Positions 51,643 through 60,156 of a stretch of DNA of 64,000 bases are shown piece by piece. A program made the position numbers and the translations under genes. Under the pieces are notes generated by a model, which saw only the letters and a list, made by a program, of their open reading frames with translations, was not told the origin of the DNA and ran no database searches. Origin of the DNA: Candidatus Fraserbacteria bacterium. GTDB taxonomy: Bacteria; Bipolaricaulota; Bipolaricaulia; RBG-16-55-9; JAJCYT01. The first letter of the stretch is position 1. Every line of letters starts with the position of its first letter. The DNA is taken from assembly GCA_029262795.1 (NCBI GenBank), contig JAJCYT010000027.1, forward strand, positions 118,962 to 182,961, in the 5' to 3' direction.

Positions 51643-52572
51643 CTAGTTGAAAACGATATCTAATGGTTTATCCAAACCGCCGTCATCTTGAATCACAAAA
51701 TTGCTGATGAATGTGCCTGTGGTGCCGTCGAATTGTTTGACTTCGTTGGTGTTGAAGCTGGCGACATAAAGTTGGTTGTCTGGGCCAAAGGCAATGCCGA
51801 CGGGGCCGTCCAATTCACCCGCGCCAGTGCTGACGAAGTTGTCGATAAATTCGCCGGTTTGGCCATTGTAGCGTTTGATTTCGTCTGTATTAAAGCTGGC
51901 GACATATAAGTGCCCGTCTGGACCGAAAACCAGACCTTGAGGTTCGCGCAATCCGGCATCGCGGACGCTGACAAAATCTTCTATATATTCACCGTTGGCA
52001 CCGCTGTAGCGTTTCACATCATCCGTGTAAGAACTGGTGATGAACAGATCGCCGTTGGGGCCGAAAGTGAGGAATAAAGGATCGTCCAATCCGCCGCTGC
52101 CTTTGCTCACAAACACATCAATGAAAGCACCGGTGAAACTGTCATAGCGCAATACCTGATCCATCTCAGAGCTGACCACGTACAGGTTTTCATCTGGACC
52201 AAATCGTAAGCCAAAGGGGAGTTCCGCCACATTGAAGCTTTTTTCAGTATCCACAAAGGTATCGATGTACGCGCCGGTGCTGCCATCATAACGGACGACT
52301 TCATCGGTCCATAAGCTGGCAACATAAAGATTGCCGGAAGGGCCAAAAGCTAAACCAATGGGACGAGTCAGTCCGAAGCCAGATGCAAAATTGTCCATAA
52401 ACGCCCCACTTGCGCCGTCATAACGTTTGACTTCATTGGTGTTGAAGCTGGACACAAACAGACTGAATTCCGGTGTGGATGCGGTGAGTTGTGTACTTTG
52501 AGATCCAATCAACAATGCAAACAACACAACCCATAATACAAATCGTCTTTGAAGATCAATAAATTTAATCAT
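51643..52572 (-). CDS. Exported NHL/Vgb-like beta-propeller protein
   Basis: 309 residues with a signal peptide (about residues 1-31). It has six near-identical repeats of about 46 residues, each with Gly-Leu-x-Phe-Gly-Pro-Asp-Gly-x-Leu-Tyr-Val-(Ala/Ser)-Ser and then Tyr-Asp-Gly-x-Thr-Gly-x-(Tyr/Phe)-Ile-(Asp)-x-Phe-Val. This predicts a six-bladed propeller. Repeats of this uniformity suggest recent internal duplication. No catalytic residues were recognised. GGGAG supports ATG 52572 over the longer frame to 52623. Confidence 0.82.
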   Translation of the reverse strand: MIKFIDLQRRFVLWVVLFALLIGSQSTQLTASTPEFSLFVSSFNTNEVKRYDGASGAFMDNFASGFGLTRPIGLAFGPSGNLYVASLWTDEVVRYDGSTGAYIDTFVDTEKSFNVAELPFGLRFGPDENLYVVSSEMDQVLRYDSFTGAFIDVFVSKGSGGLDDPLFLTFGPNGDLFITSSYTDDVKRYSGANGEYIEDFVSVRDAGLREPQGLVFGPDGHLYVASFNTDEIKRYNGQTGEFIDNFVSTGAGELDGPVGIAFGPDNQLYVASFNTNEVKQFDGTTGTFISNFVIQDDGGLDKPLDIVFN

Positions 52573-52752
52573 GAAATAGCTCCCTAGAGATGGCGTTTTT
52601 GCGCACACCTTTTGCTTCTGCAAATAATATTTTTATTTTTCAAGTCAGACAGGTAGCCTGATCATTGTGATGTTTACAATTGTAATACAAAAGAATGTAA
52701 ATGTCTAGGGTTTGGAAAAGATTTAAAAAGATTTAATAAATCTTTATAAAAT

Positions 52753-53517
52753 TTATCTAAAAAGGTCACGGTCTGGATCTCGCAACAATCCAGTGCTTGA
52801 GGCATGAGGATCAATCTGGATTTTGGCCCCTTTAATAAGCACTAAGGGAATCCCCTCATTGCCCTGTCCCATCAACAGAGTTCCTGCCGCACACAGTTCG
52901 TCAGCCACACATTCGATTTCGGTTTGCATTTCGTAATCGTATAAATCGTGTTGACCGCGATAGTCCAAAAACGGATCGGCCCCAGAAAGCCCGATACACA
53001 TGCCAATGGCGCCCTCACGCCAGGGACGTCCATGTGTGTCGGCCACCAACACACCCACATCAACATCAAATTTAGCTTTCAAGAACTGTCGAAGCTCGTT
53101 GGCAGAATGATCAGGATTTTCAGGTAACAGAACCACTTTATCCTCGCCCGCATTGGAACGATCCACACCAGCATTCGCACAGATCAATCCAAGAAGATTT
53201 TCGCAGATGATGACGCCGTGACTTTGACGAACAATTTTTTTGGATTGCCCCAAAATGACTTCAACCATTTCAGGCTCTTTACCAGTTTGCTGAGCGATGT
53301 CAATGGCTTTTTCAGATGGTGTAACGGTGTTCAGATCAATCACAGCGCCTTCGGCTTTGGAAATAATTTTGTGTGCCACCACAAGCACATCGCCTTGTTG
53401 TGGCGTGAGTTGATTTTCTTTAAGGGACGCCATCACCAACTCGCCCAGATGACAAGGCGCTTCCAATTGAGGAAAGCCAAGCAATGGAATAATTTCGAGC
53501 CTGGCGGGTGTGGTCAT
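52753..53517 (-). CDS. cofE: Coenzyme F420-0:L-glutamate ligase
   Basis: 254 residues, the size of the single-domain archaeal-type CofE. It adds glutamate residues to F420 using GTP. Family motifs are visible: DVLVVAHKIISKAEG near residue 43, NAGVDRSNAG near 114 and VLVADTHGRPWREGAIG near 156 (shown as DTHGRPWREG). Its start overlaps the npdG stop by 4 bases (ATGA), linking F420 synthesis to an F420-using enzyme. The other cof genes are not in the window. Confidence 0.93.
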   Translation of the reverse strand: MTTPARLEIIPLLGFPQLEAPCHLGELVMASLKENQLTPQQGDVLVVAHKIISKAEGAVIDLNTVTPSEKAIDIAQQTGKEPEMVEVILGQSKKIVRQSHGVIICENLLGLICANAGVDRSNAGEDKVVLLPENPDHSANELRQFLKAKFDVDVGVLVADTHGRPWREGAIGMCIGLSGADPFLDYRGQHDLYDYEMQTEIECVADELCAAGTLLMGQGNEGIPLVLIKGAKIQIDPHASSTGLLRDPDRDLFR

Positions 53518-54164
53518 ACGTTGGTGAATTTAAAGCCGATGTCGCGCTTTTTGTAGCGTTGGTCCATGCCGATTAATAGCGCAGTCATTAATTCCATTGC
53601 GCGGGCATTTCTCAGATTACCAGAATCCAGCGCGCGTGTGCCGATTTCTTCGACCAGTTTCATCACCAGTTCTTTGGCGGCTTGGTGATCGGAACTGACG
53701 AGTTCATCGGACACCAGTTCTTTGTCAATTTCCTGGAGCACCACGGAGGATGTGGTTTTAAAGGCCGCGACCACAGGGGTGTCGTCACCGAGGATTTTTT
53801 GCACGGCTTCGGCGGCAGAGCCTTCTTCGGGCAATTCGGCTTCGGGCGGTTTGAAGTTGGTCAAGGGGACGGACACATCCACGATAATTTTGCCGGTGAG
53901 ACTGCTTTTCAACGCTTCGACGGTGGCGTACTCGTGGGGATGTGGGATGGTGAGGAACACAATTTCAGCAGCTTCTGCGGCAGCGCCATTTTCAGCAGGA
54001 TTCACCGTGGCTTTGCCAGCCATCGTTTCATTCATTTCAGAGGTGGCTTCTTCCGCTTTTTCCTGCGTTCGTGAGCCAACCAATACATCATGACCTGCCA
54101 GTGCAAAACGCATGGCGAGCCCTTTGCCTTGTCGTCCGGTGCCACCCAAAATTGCAATCTTCAT
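53514..54164 (-). CDS. npdG: NADPH-dependent F420 reductase
   Basis: 216 residues. The N-terminal Rossmann motif (GGTGRQGKGLA, near residue 7) and GSRTQEKAEE near 30 fit NADP-dependent F420 reductases. DVSVPLTNF near 94 is also typical. It moves hydride between F420 and NADP. AAGGAGGA before ATG 54164 sets the start. It forms a two-gene operon with cofE. Confidence 0.9.
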   Translation of the reverse strand: MKIAILGGTGRQGKGLAMRFALAGHDVLVGSRTQEKAEEATSEMNETMAGKATVNPAENGAAAEAAEIVFLTIPHPHEYATVEALKSSLTGKIIVDVSVPLTNFKPPEAELPEEGSAAEAVQKILGDDTPVVAAFKTTSSVVLQEIDKELVSDELVSSDHQAAKELVMKLVEEIGTRALDSGNLRNARAMELMTALLIGMDQRYKKRDIGFKFTNV

Positions 54165-54275
54165 CAAACATCCTCCTTGTCCCAATGGGAAAAGATATCG
54201 TATCAAGCAATGCGAGTCTTGTCCAATAAGAGTTAGAGGTTTGACGATTTAGATGTCTAAACGAGTCTTTGGATA

Positions 54276-54348
54276 GTGTTACCTTAAGGTGTCGAGAAGG
54301 TGTCGAGATTTTTAGAAACCTATTCCCATAAAACAGTTAAGGTAACAC
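54276..54348. repeat. Inverted repeat with internal tandem 11-mer
   Basis: GTGTTACCTTAA (54276-54287) and TTAAGGTAACAC (54337-54348) form a 12-bp inverted repeat. Inside lies AAGGTGTCGAG twice in tandem (54286-54296 and 54297-54307). It is in the gap between npdG and the secreted helical gene. Confidence 0.5.
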
Positions 54349-54374
54349 CACCCAAATTCTTGCTGAAATATTTT

Positions 54375-55073
54375 TTAAAGCAATACTTTAAGGCCAATCT
54401 TGATGACCTTGACCAACTGAAGGGTGGCCTCCACCATTTCATCGGCGGTGTCAACAATGCCGTTGGTTGTTTCGATGATGTTTTCAAGCTCAGTAAATGT
54501 TTCTGCACTGATTGGCAAAACAGCCATCAATTCGGTCAAGATACGATCCAGTCTTTCAATCTCTTCGTCGGCTGAGCCGACCAAAGTGGATGCTGCCTCA
54601 AAGATACCTTCAACCCCCAGAATGGCTTCTTCAGCTGCTTCCACAGCGGCCTTGGGGCCAACTTCGGATATATTGTTTAGAGCTTCAAAGGCTCTTTCCA
54701 GTGAGGCTGTGGCTTCAGTCAACTGGGTTTCCAACCCTGCGAAATCAAAATTGGCAAGTGCAAGAGCCTGCAATTGCTCACCCAAACCCGAAGTGCCGCC
54801 CAATTCTTCAACCACAGCTTCGATGCCTTCAAAGGCATCGTTGACGCCGCTCATGATCATTGAGATCGAGCCGATCATGCCAATGGAAGACGTTATGGTT
54901 GGAAACAGAGATGAAATAAGACCTAAAGGAAGGCCACTCAGTTGGGCGTTCAACACAGGGGTATTCACTTCTCGTTGATCGAGGCCAATAGTTTGTTCAC
55001 CAGATGCTTGCTGTTGCCACATAAACGTTAAACCAATCAATAAGATTGCAAAGATGACTTTTGTGAATTTCAT
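54375..55073 (-). CDS. Secreted alpha-helical protein of unknown function
   Basis: 232 residues with a signal peptide (hydrophobic about 6-20, cleavage near SG). The mature protein is nearly all helix, rich in Ala, Glu, Leu and Ile, with heptad-like spacing from residue 65 onward and no Cys. A short hydrophobic stretch (about 45-70) might insert in a membrane. No family was recognised. AAAGGAG precedes ATG 55073; the longer frame from 55133 lacks a site. Confidence 0.75.
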   Translation of the reverse strand: MKFTKVIFAILLIGLTFMWQQQASGEQTIGLDQREVNTPVLNAQLSGLPLGLISSLFPTITSSIGMIGSISMIMSGVNDAFEGIEAVVEELGGTSGLGEQLQALALANFDFAGLETQLTEATASLERAFEALNNISEVGPKAAVEAAEEAILGVEGIFEAASTLVGSADEEIERLDRILTELMAVLPISAETFTELENIIETTNGIVDTADEMVEATLQLVKVIKIGLKVLL

Positions 55074-55192
55074 TGAAAACTCCTTTGTTTTTATGTTTGG
55101 ATTCATTGAACTGTTATTTGTTTTTCTAGTCATAAATCACCTGATTGTGGCGCTGGATCAAAATCCTCCCTCCCTGATTTCATCAAAAAGCT

Positions 55193-56224
55193 TCACATCT
55201 GTCGTGTCAGTAAAAATGTGCCATGCACGGCCCAGTGATCGGATGACTGGTTGGTGGTCAGGTCCGCCTCGCTCATGTCTCTTCCTGTGAACTGCACCAC
55301 CTCCACAGAAGACGGAGCAATGTCTATCTGGCCATCGAGGCTGGGAAAATAAAAGATATAATCTAAGCGGCCAGAAATGGTTGTTTCATCGAAATGAGTG
55401 GCAAGTGGGTTGGCATCACTCAACGTCCACTGATCCGTGACATCTGAGAAAAATTCCATGTTGCTTCGGGCGGCGTCCTTGCCATCGAGATTTTTGACAA
55501 GAGGCAAAAGCTGTGTTTCGTATTCCGAACTTTCGCCATACACATTGAAATCCCCTATGGCAAAGACCACATAACTGGGGTTTTCTGTTCGATAGATTTC
55601 AATGCGTTGCATCAGTTGCTCGATTTGCGAGGATCTAGCGTCTGCATTGTCAGCATTGGTGTGGGTGTTAAAGATGCCGATTGAAAAGTCGTCTTTTGAA
55701 ATGGTGGTTTCCACCCAGCCTTTGGCGGCTGCGTTTTCAGGAAAGCCGCCTTCTTCCAGAAACTCGACTTGCTGAAAATCACTCATGGGATGCAGGCTCA
55801 TCAAGGCAGCGCCGGAGTTTAAAACAAACCCTTCTTCGTCACCATGGTCGCCAAAGAGATAAGCGGAACGTGGAAGAATGCCGTTTGCATCATCGCTACC
55901 GAAAAACAAATCTTCATCCCAGATTTCCTGAAACCCCACCACATCCGGTCTGAGCGTTGCATTGTTTAAAAAGTCTGCAATGTCGTCGGCCCGTTCATCA
56001 TCGTTCCAACTTGGAATAAATAGCTCATCACCGGCGAGGTGTGTGTTGAGGGTGAGGAGCTCAATCACAGTGGAAGATTGATAGGTGTTTGTTTTGGTGA
56101 GTAAAATGGCTTGTGTTTCTATACTGGCTTGAGTAAACAGCAGAACCAAAAGCATCACCAACCCCAGGCATCTGATTCGATAGTTTGTGAGAGTGATCAA
56201 AATCTCCCTTTCTGATTTAGGCAT
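55193..56224 (-). CDS. Secreted endonuclease/exonuclease/phosphatase family protein
   Basis: 343 residues. A membrane or signal segment (about 20-38) precedes an EEP (DNase I-like) domain. Visible motifs: LNTHLAGDE near residue 60, VGFQEIWDED near 96 (metal-binding Glu), FNTHTNAD near 190, GDFNVYGES near 225 (catalytic Asp-x-Asn) and the end SDHWAV (catalytic Asp-His). It should cut nucleic acids or phosphodiester lipids outside the cytosol. TTG 56200 behind GGGAG is another possible start. Confidence 0.87.
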   Translation of the reverse strand: MPKSEREILITLTNYRIRCLGLVMLLVLLFTQASIETQAILLTKTNTYQSSTVIELLTLNTHLAGDELFIPSWNDDERADDIADFLNNATLRPDVVGFQEIWDEDLFFGSDDANGILPRSAYLFGDHGDEEGFVLNSGAALMSLHPMSDFQQVEFLEEGGFPENAAAKGWVETTISKDDFSIGIFNTHTNADNADARSSQIEQLMQRIEIYRTENPSYVVFAIGDFNVYGESSEYETQLLPLVKNLDGKDAARSNMEFFSDVTDQWTLSDANPLATHFDETTISGRLDYIFYFPSLDGQIDIAPSSVEVVQFTGRDMSEADLTTNQSSDHWAVHGTFLLTRQM

Positions 56225-56348
56225 TTCTAAGCGGTTGTTAGGAATATATTTTTGACTTTCACCAGCGCCCCCCCATCCACCCCCCATATTTTGGAGATCA
56301 GATTTTTTGACCTATGCATTTCTTCAAAAGAGTTCGTAAAGTGGCGGC

Positions 56349-56957
56349 ATGATTATTGTTGGACTCACAGGTGGTATAGCCACTGGAAAAGGTGTTGTGA
56401 ACCGAACTTGGGCCTCCATGCCTGGTGTTGTTGTCAAAGATGCTGACCTTGTGGTGCATCAGCTTTATGAAGCGGGAAGTTCGTTGGTGGCTCAGTTGGT
56501 CGAAGCATTTGGAGAATCGATTCTCCATGAAGATGGCAGCATCAATCGAAAAGCGCTTGGGACCATTGTGTTCAATGATGAAACAGCGCGGCAAACACTC
56601 AATGAACTGGTGCACCCTGCGGTTTATGAGGCGTATGCAAAATTGGTTGATGAAGTACAAGCGCAAGGTGTGGAAGTGTTTGTGATAGAAGCAGCTTTGA
56701 CGTTGGATTCCAACCCCGATCATTCTTTTTATCATGTGTTTGTGACCACGGATGTGGAAGAAAGTGAGCAACTCAAACGTTTAATCAAACGTGACGGCTT
56801 ATCAGAAGAAGAAGCGCTGCGCCGGATTCGATCTCAACTTTCACGAGAAGTTCGCAATGAACGGGCCGATTATGTTATCGACACGTCTGGGATTGTGGAA
56901 GACACGGAAAAACGAGCGTATGAATTGCTCGAAAAAATCAAGAAGGAATTTGCGTAA
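56349..56957 (+). CDS. coaE: Dephospho-CoA kinase
   Basis: 202 residues. The last step of coenzyme A synthesis. P-loop GLTGGIATGKG at residue 5 and KDADLVVHQLY near 30 are CoaE motifs; RDGLSEEEALRRIRSQ near 146 is the typical lid helix. The common start of the motif (GGIGSGKS) reads GGIATGKG. It lies 64 bp before lemA copy 2. Confidence 0.94.
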   Translation: MIIVGLTGGIATGKGVVNRTWASMPGVVVKDADLVVHQLYEAGSSLVAQLVEAFGESILHEDGSINRKALGTIVFNDETARQTLNELVHPAVYEAYAKLVDEVQAQGVEVFVIEAALTLDSNPDHSFYHVFVTTDVEESEQLKRLIKRDGLSEEEALRRIRSQLSREVRNERADYVIDTSGIVEDTEKRAYELLEKIKKEFA

Positions 56958-57026
56958 AGCCCCTTCTTTTGGTACGTTTCAAGAGACATAATGAATACGA
57001 AAATGGATGATTGTAAGGAGTCATAA

Positions 57027-57605
57027 ATGGGTTGGTTGTTTTTAATTATTCCTGCTGTAGCAGTGTTCTGGGTGGTTGGCATGTACAATGGCTTAGTACG
57101 TGGGCGCAATCAGGTGGACAATGCCTGGAGCCAGATTGATGTGCAGCTTAAGCGCCGTCACGAATTGATTCCTAACTTGGTGGAAACGGTGAAAGGCTAC
57201 ATGGAACACGAAAAAGACGTGCTGGAAAGTGTCGTCAAAGCTCGTCAGATGGCGATTTCAGCAGGTGGTATGGAAGATACAATGCAGGCTGAAAACATGC
57301 TGTCCGGTGCATTGAAAAGTTTGTTCGCCGTGAGTGAAGCCTATCCCGATTTGAAAGCCAACACCAACATGCAGACGCTACAGGAAGAACTTTCTTCGAC
57401 CGAAAACAAGATTGCGTTTGCGCGCCAGCATCACAATGACTCTGTAACCAGTTACAACAATAAGCTGGAAACGTTTCCATCAAACTTAATTGCTAACTCG
57501 TTTAACTTTCGACCTAAATTCTTGTTTGAAGTGGACTCTTTGGCAGAACGTGAACCTGTGAAAGTGTCCTTCGAAGATCCTGAAGATATCAAATTAACTC
57601 ACTAA
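57027..57605 (+). CDS. lemA: LemA family protein (copy 2)
   Basis: 192 residues. One N-terminal helix (3-20), then the LemA core: NAWSQIDVQLKRRHELIPN near 32 (shown as NAWSQIDVQLKRRHEL), VETVKGYMEHE near 52 and AYPDLKAN near 110. It is followed 21 bp later by htpX, a common pairing. About half the residues match copy 1 by eye in the core. Confidence 0.93.
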   Translation: MGWLFLIIPAVAVFWVVGMYNGLVRGRNQVDNAWSQIDVQLKRRHELIPNLVETVKGYMEHEKDVLESVVKARQMAISAGGMEDTMQAENMLSGALKSLFAVSEAYPDLKANTNMQTLQEELSSTENKIAFARQHHNDSVTSYNNKLETFPSNLIANSFNFRPKFLFEVDSLAEREPVKVSFEDPEDIKLTH

Positions 57606-57626
57606 CATTGATTCAAGGAGCAGTGA

Positions 57627-58556
57627 ATGGCCGCCATTTCGATGTTTGATCAAATTGCCAAAAACCGTCGTAACACCGTCATCTTAATTGGGGTGATGAG
57701 TCTCATTTTCGTTGCCATTGGTTACGCGACAGGATTTATTTTCTTTCGTAATCCTTATGCAGGATTAGTTATTGGTGGAGTTATTGCTGTGGTCATGGGC
57801 TTGTTTAGCTATTTTCGTGGTGATAGCCTGATTTTGACCGTTAGTGGCGCGAAGCAGATTCAGAAAAAAGACCATCCGCAACTTTTTAATGTGGTTGAGG
57901 AATTGTCTATTGCCGGTGGGGTGCCTTTGCCAAAAATTTACATTATGCAGGATGAAGCGCTCAATGCATTTGCCACCGGGCGCGATCCTGAAAATGCATC
58001 TGTGGCGATTACCACAGGCTTATTGGCCAAACTGAATCGTGATGAACTTCAAGGCGTGATGGCCCATGAACTGGCCCACGTGATGAACCGCGACATCATG
58101 TATTCGATGATGGTCGGTGTGATGGCAGGTGCCATTGTGATGCTTGCAGACTTCGCCTTGCGCTATATGTTCTGGTTCGGCGGTGGCAGTCGTGGCAGCA
58201 GTGACAACAACAATAACAATCAAATCATGATGATTGTTGGTTTGGTTGTGACTATTCTTGCACCTATTCTGGCAACGATGGTGCAATTGGCAGTGTCCCG
58301 CCAGCGCGAATATCTGGCTGATGCCACAGCTGTAAAGTTAACTCGTAATCCCGATGGCATTGCTTCTGCACTGGAAAAACTCAGTAAAGACACCACACAA
58401 GATATGCGTGCCGCCAACCGAGCGACACAACATCTCTACATTGTAAACCCCTTCAAAAAAGAACGAGTCAAAAGCTTGAAGAAAAAAGCAAAGTCAACCT
58501 GGAGTACGCATCCAGCACTGGATGATCGTATCAGCAGAATCCGCAGCTTGGGTTGA
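57627..58556 (+). CDS. htpX: HtpX-like M48 membrane metalloprotease
   Basis: 309 residues. Two N-terminal membrane helices (about 17-60), the zinc motif HELAH (near residue 148) in MAHELAHVMNRD, two further helices (about 162-182 and 200-230) and the third ligand Glu in REYLADATAV near 232. It degrades damaged membrane proteins. Member of the lemA-htpX pair. Confidence 0.93.
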   Translation: MAAISMFDQIAKNRRNTVILIGVMSLIFVAIGYATGFIFFRNPYAGLVIGGVIAVVMGLFSYFRGDSLILTVSGAKQIQKKDHPQLFNVVEELSIAGGVPLPKIYIMQDEALNAFATGRDPENASVAITTGLLAKLNRDELQGVMAHELAHVMNRDIMYSMMVGVMAGAIVMLADFALRYMFWFGGGSRGSSDNNNNNQIMMIVGLVVTILAPILATMVQLAVSRQREYLADATAVKLTRNPDGIASALEKLSKDTTQDMRAANRATQHLYIVNPFKKERVKSLKKKAKSTWSTHPALDDRISRIRSLG

Positions 58557-58577
58557 TTTTACATAAGTTATTGAAAT

Positions 58578-58614
58578 AGAAAAGCCGCTCTCTCTATGCG
58601 GGAGCGGCTTTTCT
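58578..58614 (+). terminator. Terminator after htpX
   Basis: A perfect 13-bp stem (58578-58590/58602-58614) with an 11-base loop; the T-run lies inside the right arm. Confidence 0.85.
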
Positions 58615-58698
58615 ATTTGACGATCATCAATATCTTCTTTAAGCTTTCAATCATTAAGATTTTCAAATTGTTGAATGGAGTAGGAAGGACGAGAGGGT

Positions 58699-59355
58699 AT
58701 GCAGCACGATGATGGGAATTTGTTTGTTGCTGTGGCGGGGATCATTGGGGCGGGCAAGAGCAGCTTTGTGCGAAATCTTTCCAATAAAACGGGATGGGTG
58801 CCGTTTTATGAACCTGTAGAAACCAACCCTTACCTAGAAAAATTCTATGCTGACATGCCACGCTATGCGTTGGAGATGCAGATTTTTTTATTGGCCAAGC
58901 GCTTTGAGATGCATCAGAAAATCAACTGGATGGAAGAACCCATCATTCAGGATCGCACAATTTATGAAGACACGATGTTTGCCAAAATTCTCTACGATTT
59001 GGGTCACATCGATGAATTGGGATATGCGACCTACAAACGTCTTTTTCATATCTACAAGCGTTATCTGATTTATCCAGATGTCATTATCTATCTAAATGTA
59101 TCCCCAGAAGTGGCCTTGGAGCGTACACGCAAACGCGCCCGTGCGGGGGAGGATGCGGTGTCGCTTGACTATCTACAACTCCTCCACAGCGAATATGAAA
59201 CCTGGATTGGTGAAATGGCCAAGTACACAGCCGTGTTGGATTTGGATTGGAATGATCGGGATGAAAGCCCAGAATCAATGGCGTGGGCACATGATAAGAT
59301 TCTGGAATTAATGAAAGAACGTCAGCCGTTTATCAAATCCATTCGTCGATTATAA
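58699..59355 (+). CDS. Deoxynucleoside kinase
   Basis: 218 residues. P-loop GIIGAGKSS near residue 14, FYEPVETNPYL near 35 (substrate Glu), and QDRTIYED near 87 (the DRS-type catalytic motif). A lid with RTRKRARAGE near 144 contributes Arg. It salvages a deoxynucleoside (dA, dC or dG) using ATP. Length is typical of bacterial dAK/dGK. It stands alone with GAGAGGG before ATG. Confidence 0.93.
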   Translation: MQHDDGNLFVAVAGIIGAGKSSFVRNLSNKTGWVPFYEPVETNPYLEKFYADMPRYALEMQIFLLAKRFEMHQKINWMEEPIIQDRTIYEDTMFAKILYDLGHIDELGYATYKRLFHIYKRYLIYPDVIIYLNVSPEVALERTRKRARAGEDAVSLDYLQLLHSEYETWIGEMAKYTAVLDLDWNDRDESPESMAWAHDKILELMKERQPFIKSIRRL

Positions 59356-59367
59356 AAAAGAATAAAA

Positions 59368-59406
59368 ACGCAAGGGCGCTTTTCAGTCGGGGAAGCGCCC
59401 CTGCGT
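59368..59406 (-). terminator. Terminator of the barrel-like gene
   Basis: A 14-bp stem (59368-59381/59393-59406) with one G-T type mismatch. On the minus strand it runs into TTTTTATTC. Confidence 0.85.
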
Positions 59407-59423
59407 ATCTCACCGCGAAGAAG

Positions 59424-59909
59424 TTATCTCAATGAATAAACCACGCCGCCGGAAATGTTGATATATGACGCATCTTTTGAGATCGAACCTGGATCAGCCA
59501 AGGCCATTCTAACTTCGCCCAGCACTTCAAAATCATTGCCAAAATCAAATTGAAAGCCTACGGGAAGTTCAAAGAATGATGTCTGGGCAAGATCTTCAGG
59601 TGCAAAGGCCAACGCACCGTTCCAGCCTAATCCACCGTAGAGTGAAAAATTGTCTGATGGATTGATGTTGTACAGATAGCTGGCTCGTCCCCAGATGCTT
59701 GGCATCAGCGTGCCTTCTAAAAGTCCTTCAAAGCCCAGGGGCATGCCTGCCCGAATGTGTGAATGTTGGTCCATTGCCCACAATACCTCAATACCTAGCA
59801 TAGGAAGCCCACTCAAAGTTGTGGTTACAATCAGTTCTTCCAATCCACTGGCAAACATCGGGGTTGTGAGAGTTAGGACGACCGCAATAACAACAAGGGT
59901 CTGCCTCAT
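59424..59909 (-). CDS. Secreted beta-rich, possibly outer-membrane protein
   Basis: 161 residues, signal peptide (about 1-20). The mature part alternates polar and hydrophobic residues, with Gly-aromatic pairs (SLYGGLGWNGALAF near 92, VGFQFDFG near 118) and ends in a Tyr-Ser-Leu-Arg strand. That suits a small 8-stranded barrel. No Cys. Family not recognised. It stands alone. Confidence 0.65.
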   Translation of the reverse strand: MRQTLVVIAVVLTLTTPMFASGLEELIVTTTLSGLPMLGIEVLWAMDQHSHIRAGMPLGFEGLLEGTLMPSIWGRASYLYNINPSDNFSLYGGLGWNGALAFAPEDLAQTSFFELPVGFQFDFGNDFEVLGEVRMALADPGSISKDASYINISGGVVYSLR

Positions 59910-60070
59910 AGTCCCTCCTCAAATGTCACTCTCTATTCAAATAGCTACGCTTGAAACCTCTATTTTTGTCTATTGTATCACATTCAGGTGAGAAAAAGTA
60001 AATTATTGAAATGAAGGGATTAAAGGTATTTTTTGAGATTGATTAAGGCGTCTAATCCCCCACCCCCTCG

Positions 60071-60090
60071 TAATGATTTAAGGGGGCACG
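60071..60090. repeat. Dispersed intergenic palindrome, copy 2
   Basis: TAATGATTTAAGGGGG (60071-60086) is the reverse complement of 51348-51363. Here the left flank is CCCCCTCG, so C and G runs bracket an AT core. Confidence 0.5.
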
Positions 60091-60156
60091 ATTGGACTAC
60101 GGGGATGGGTTCTTAGAAATGCGGATGCTTCTAGTTGAAGGTTTGTTGGCTTTAGC

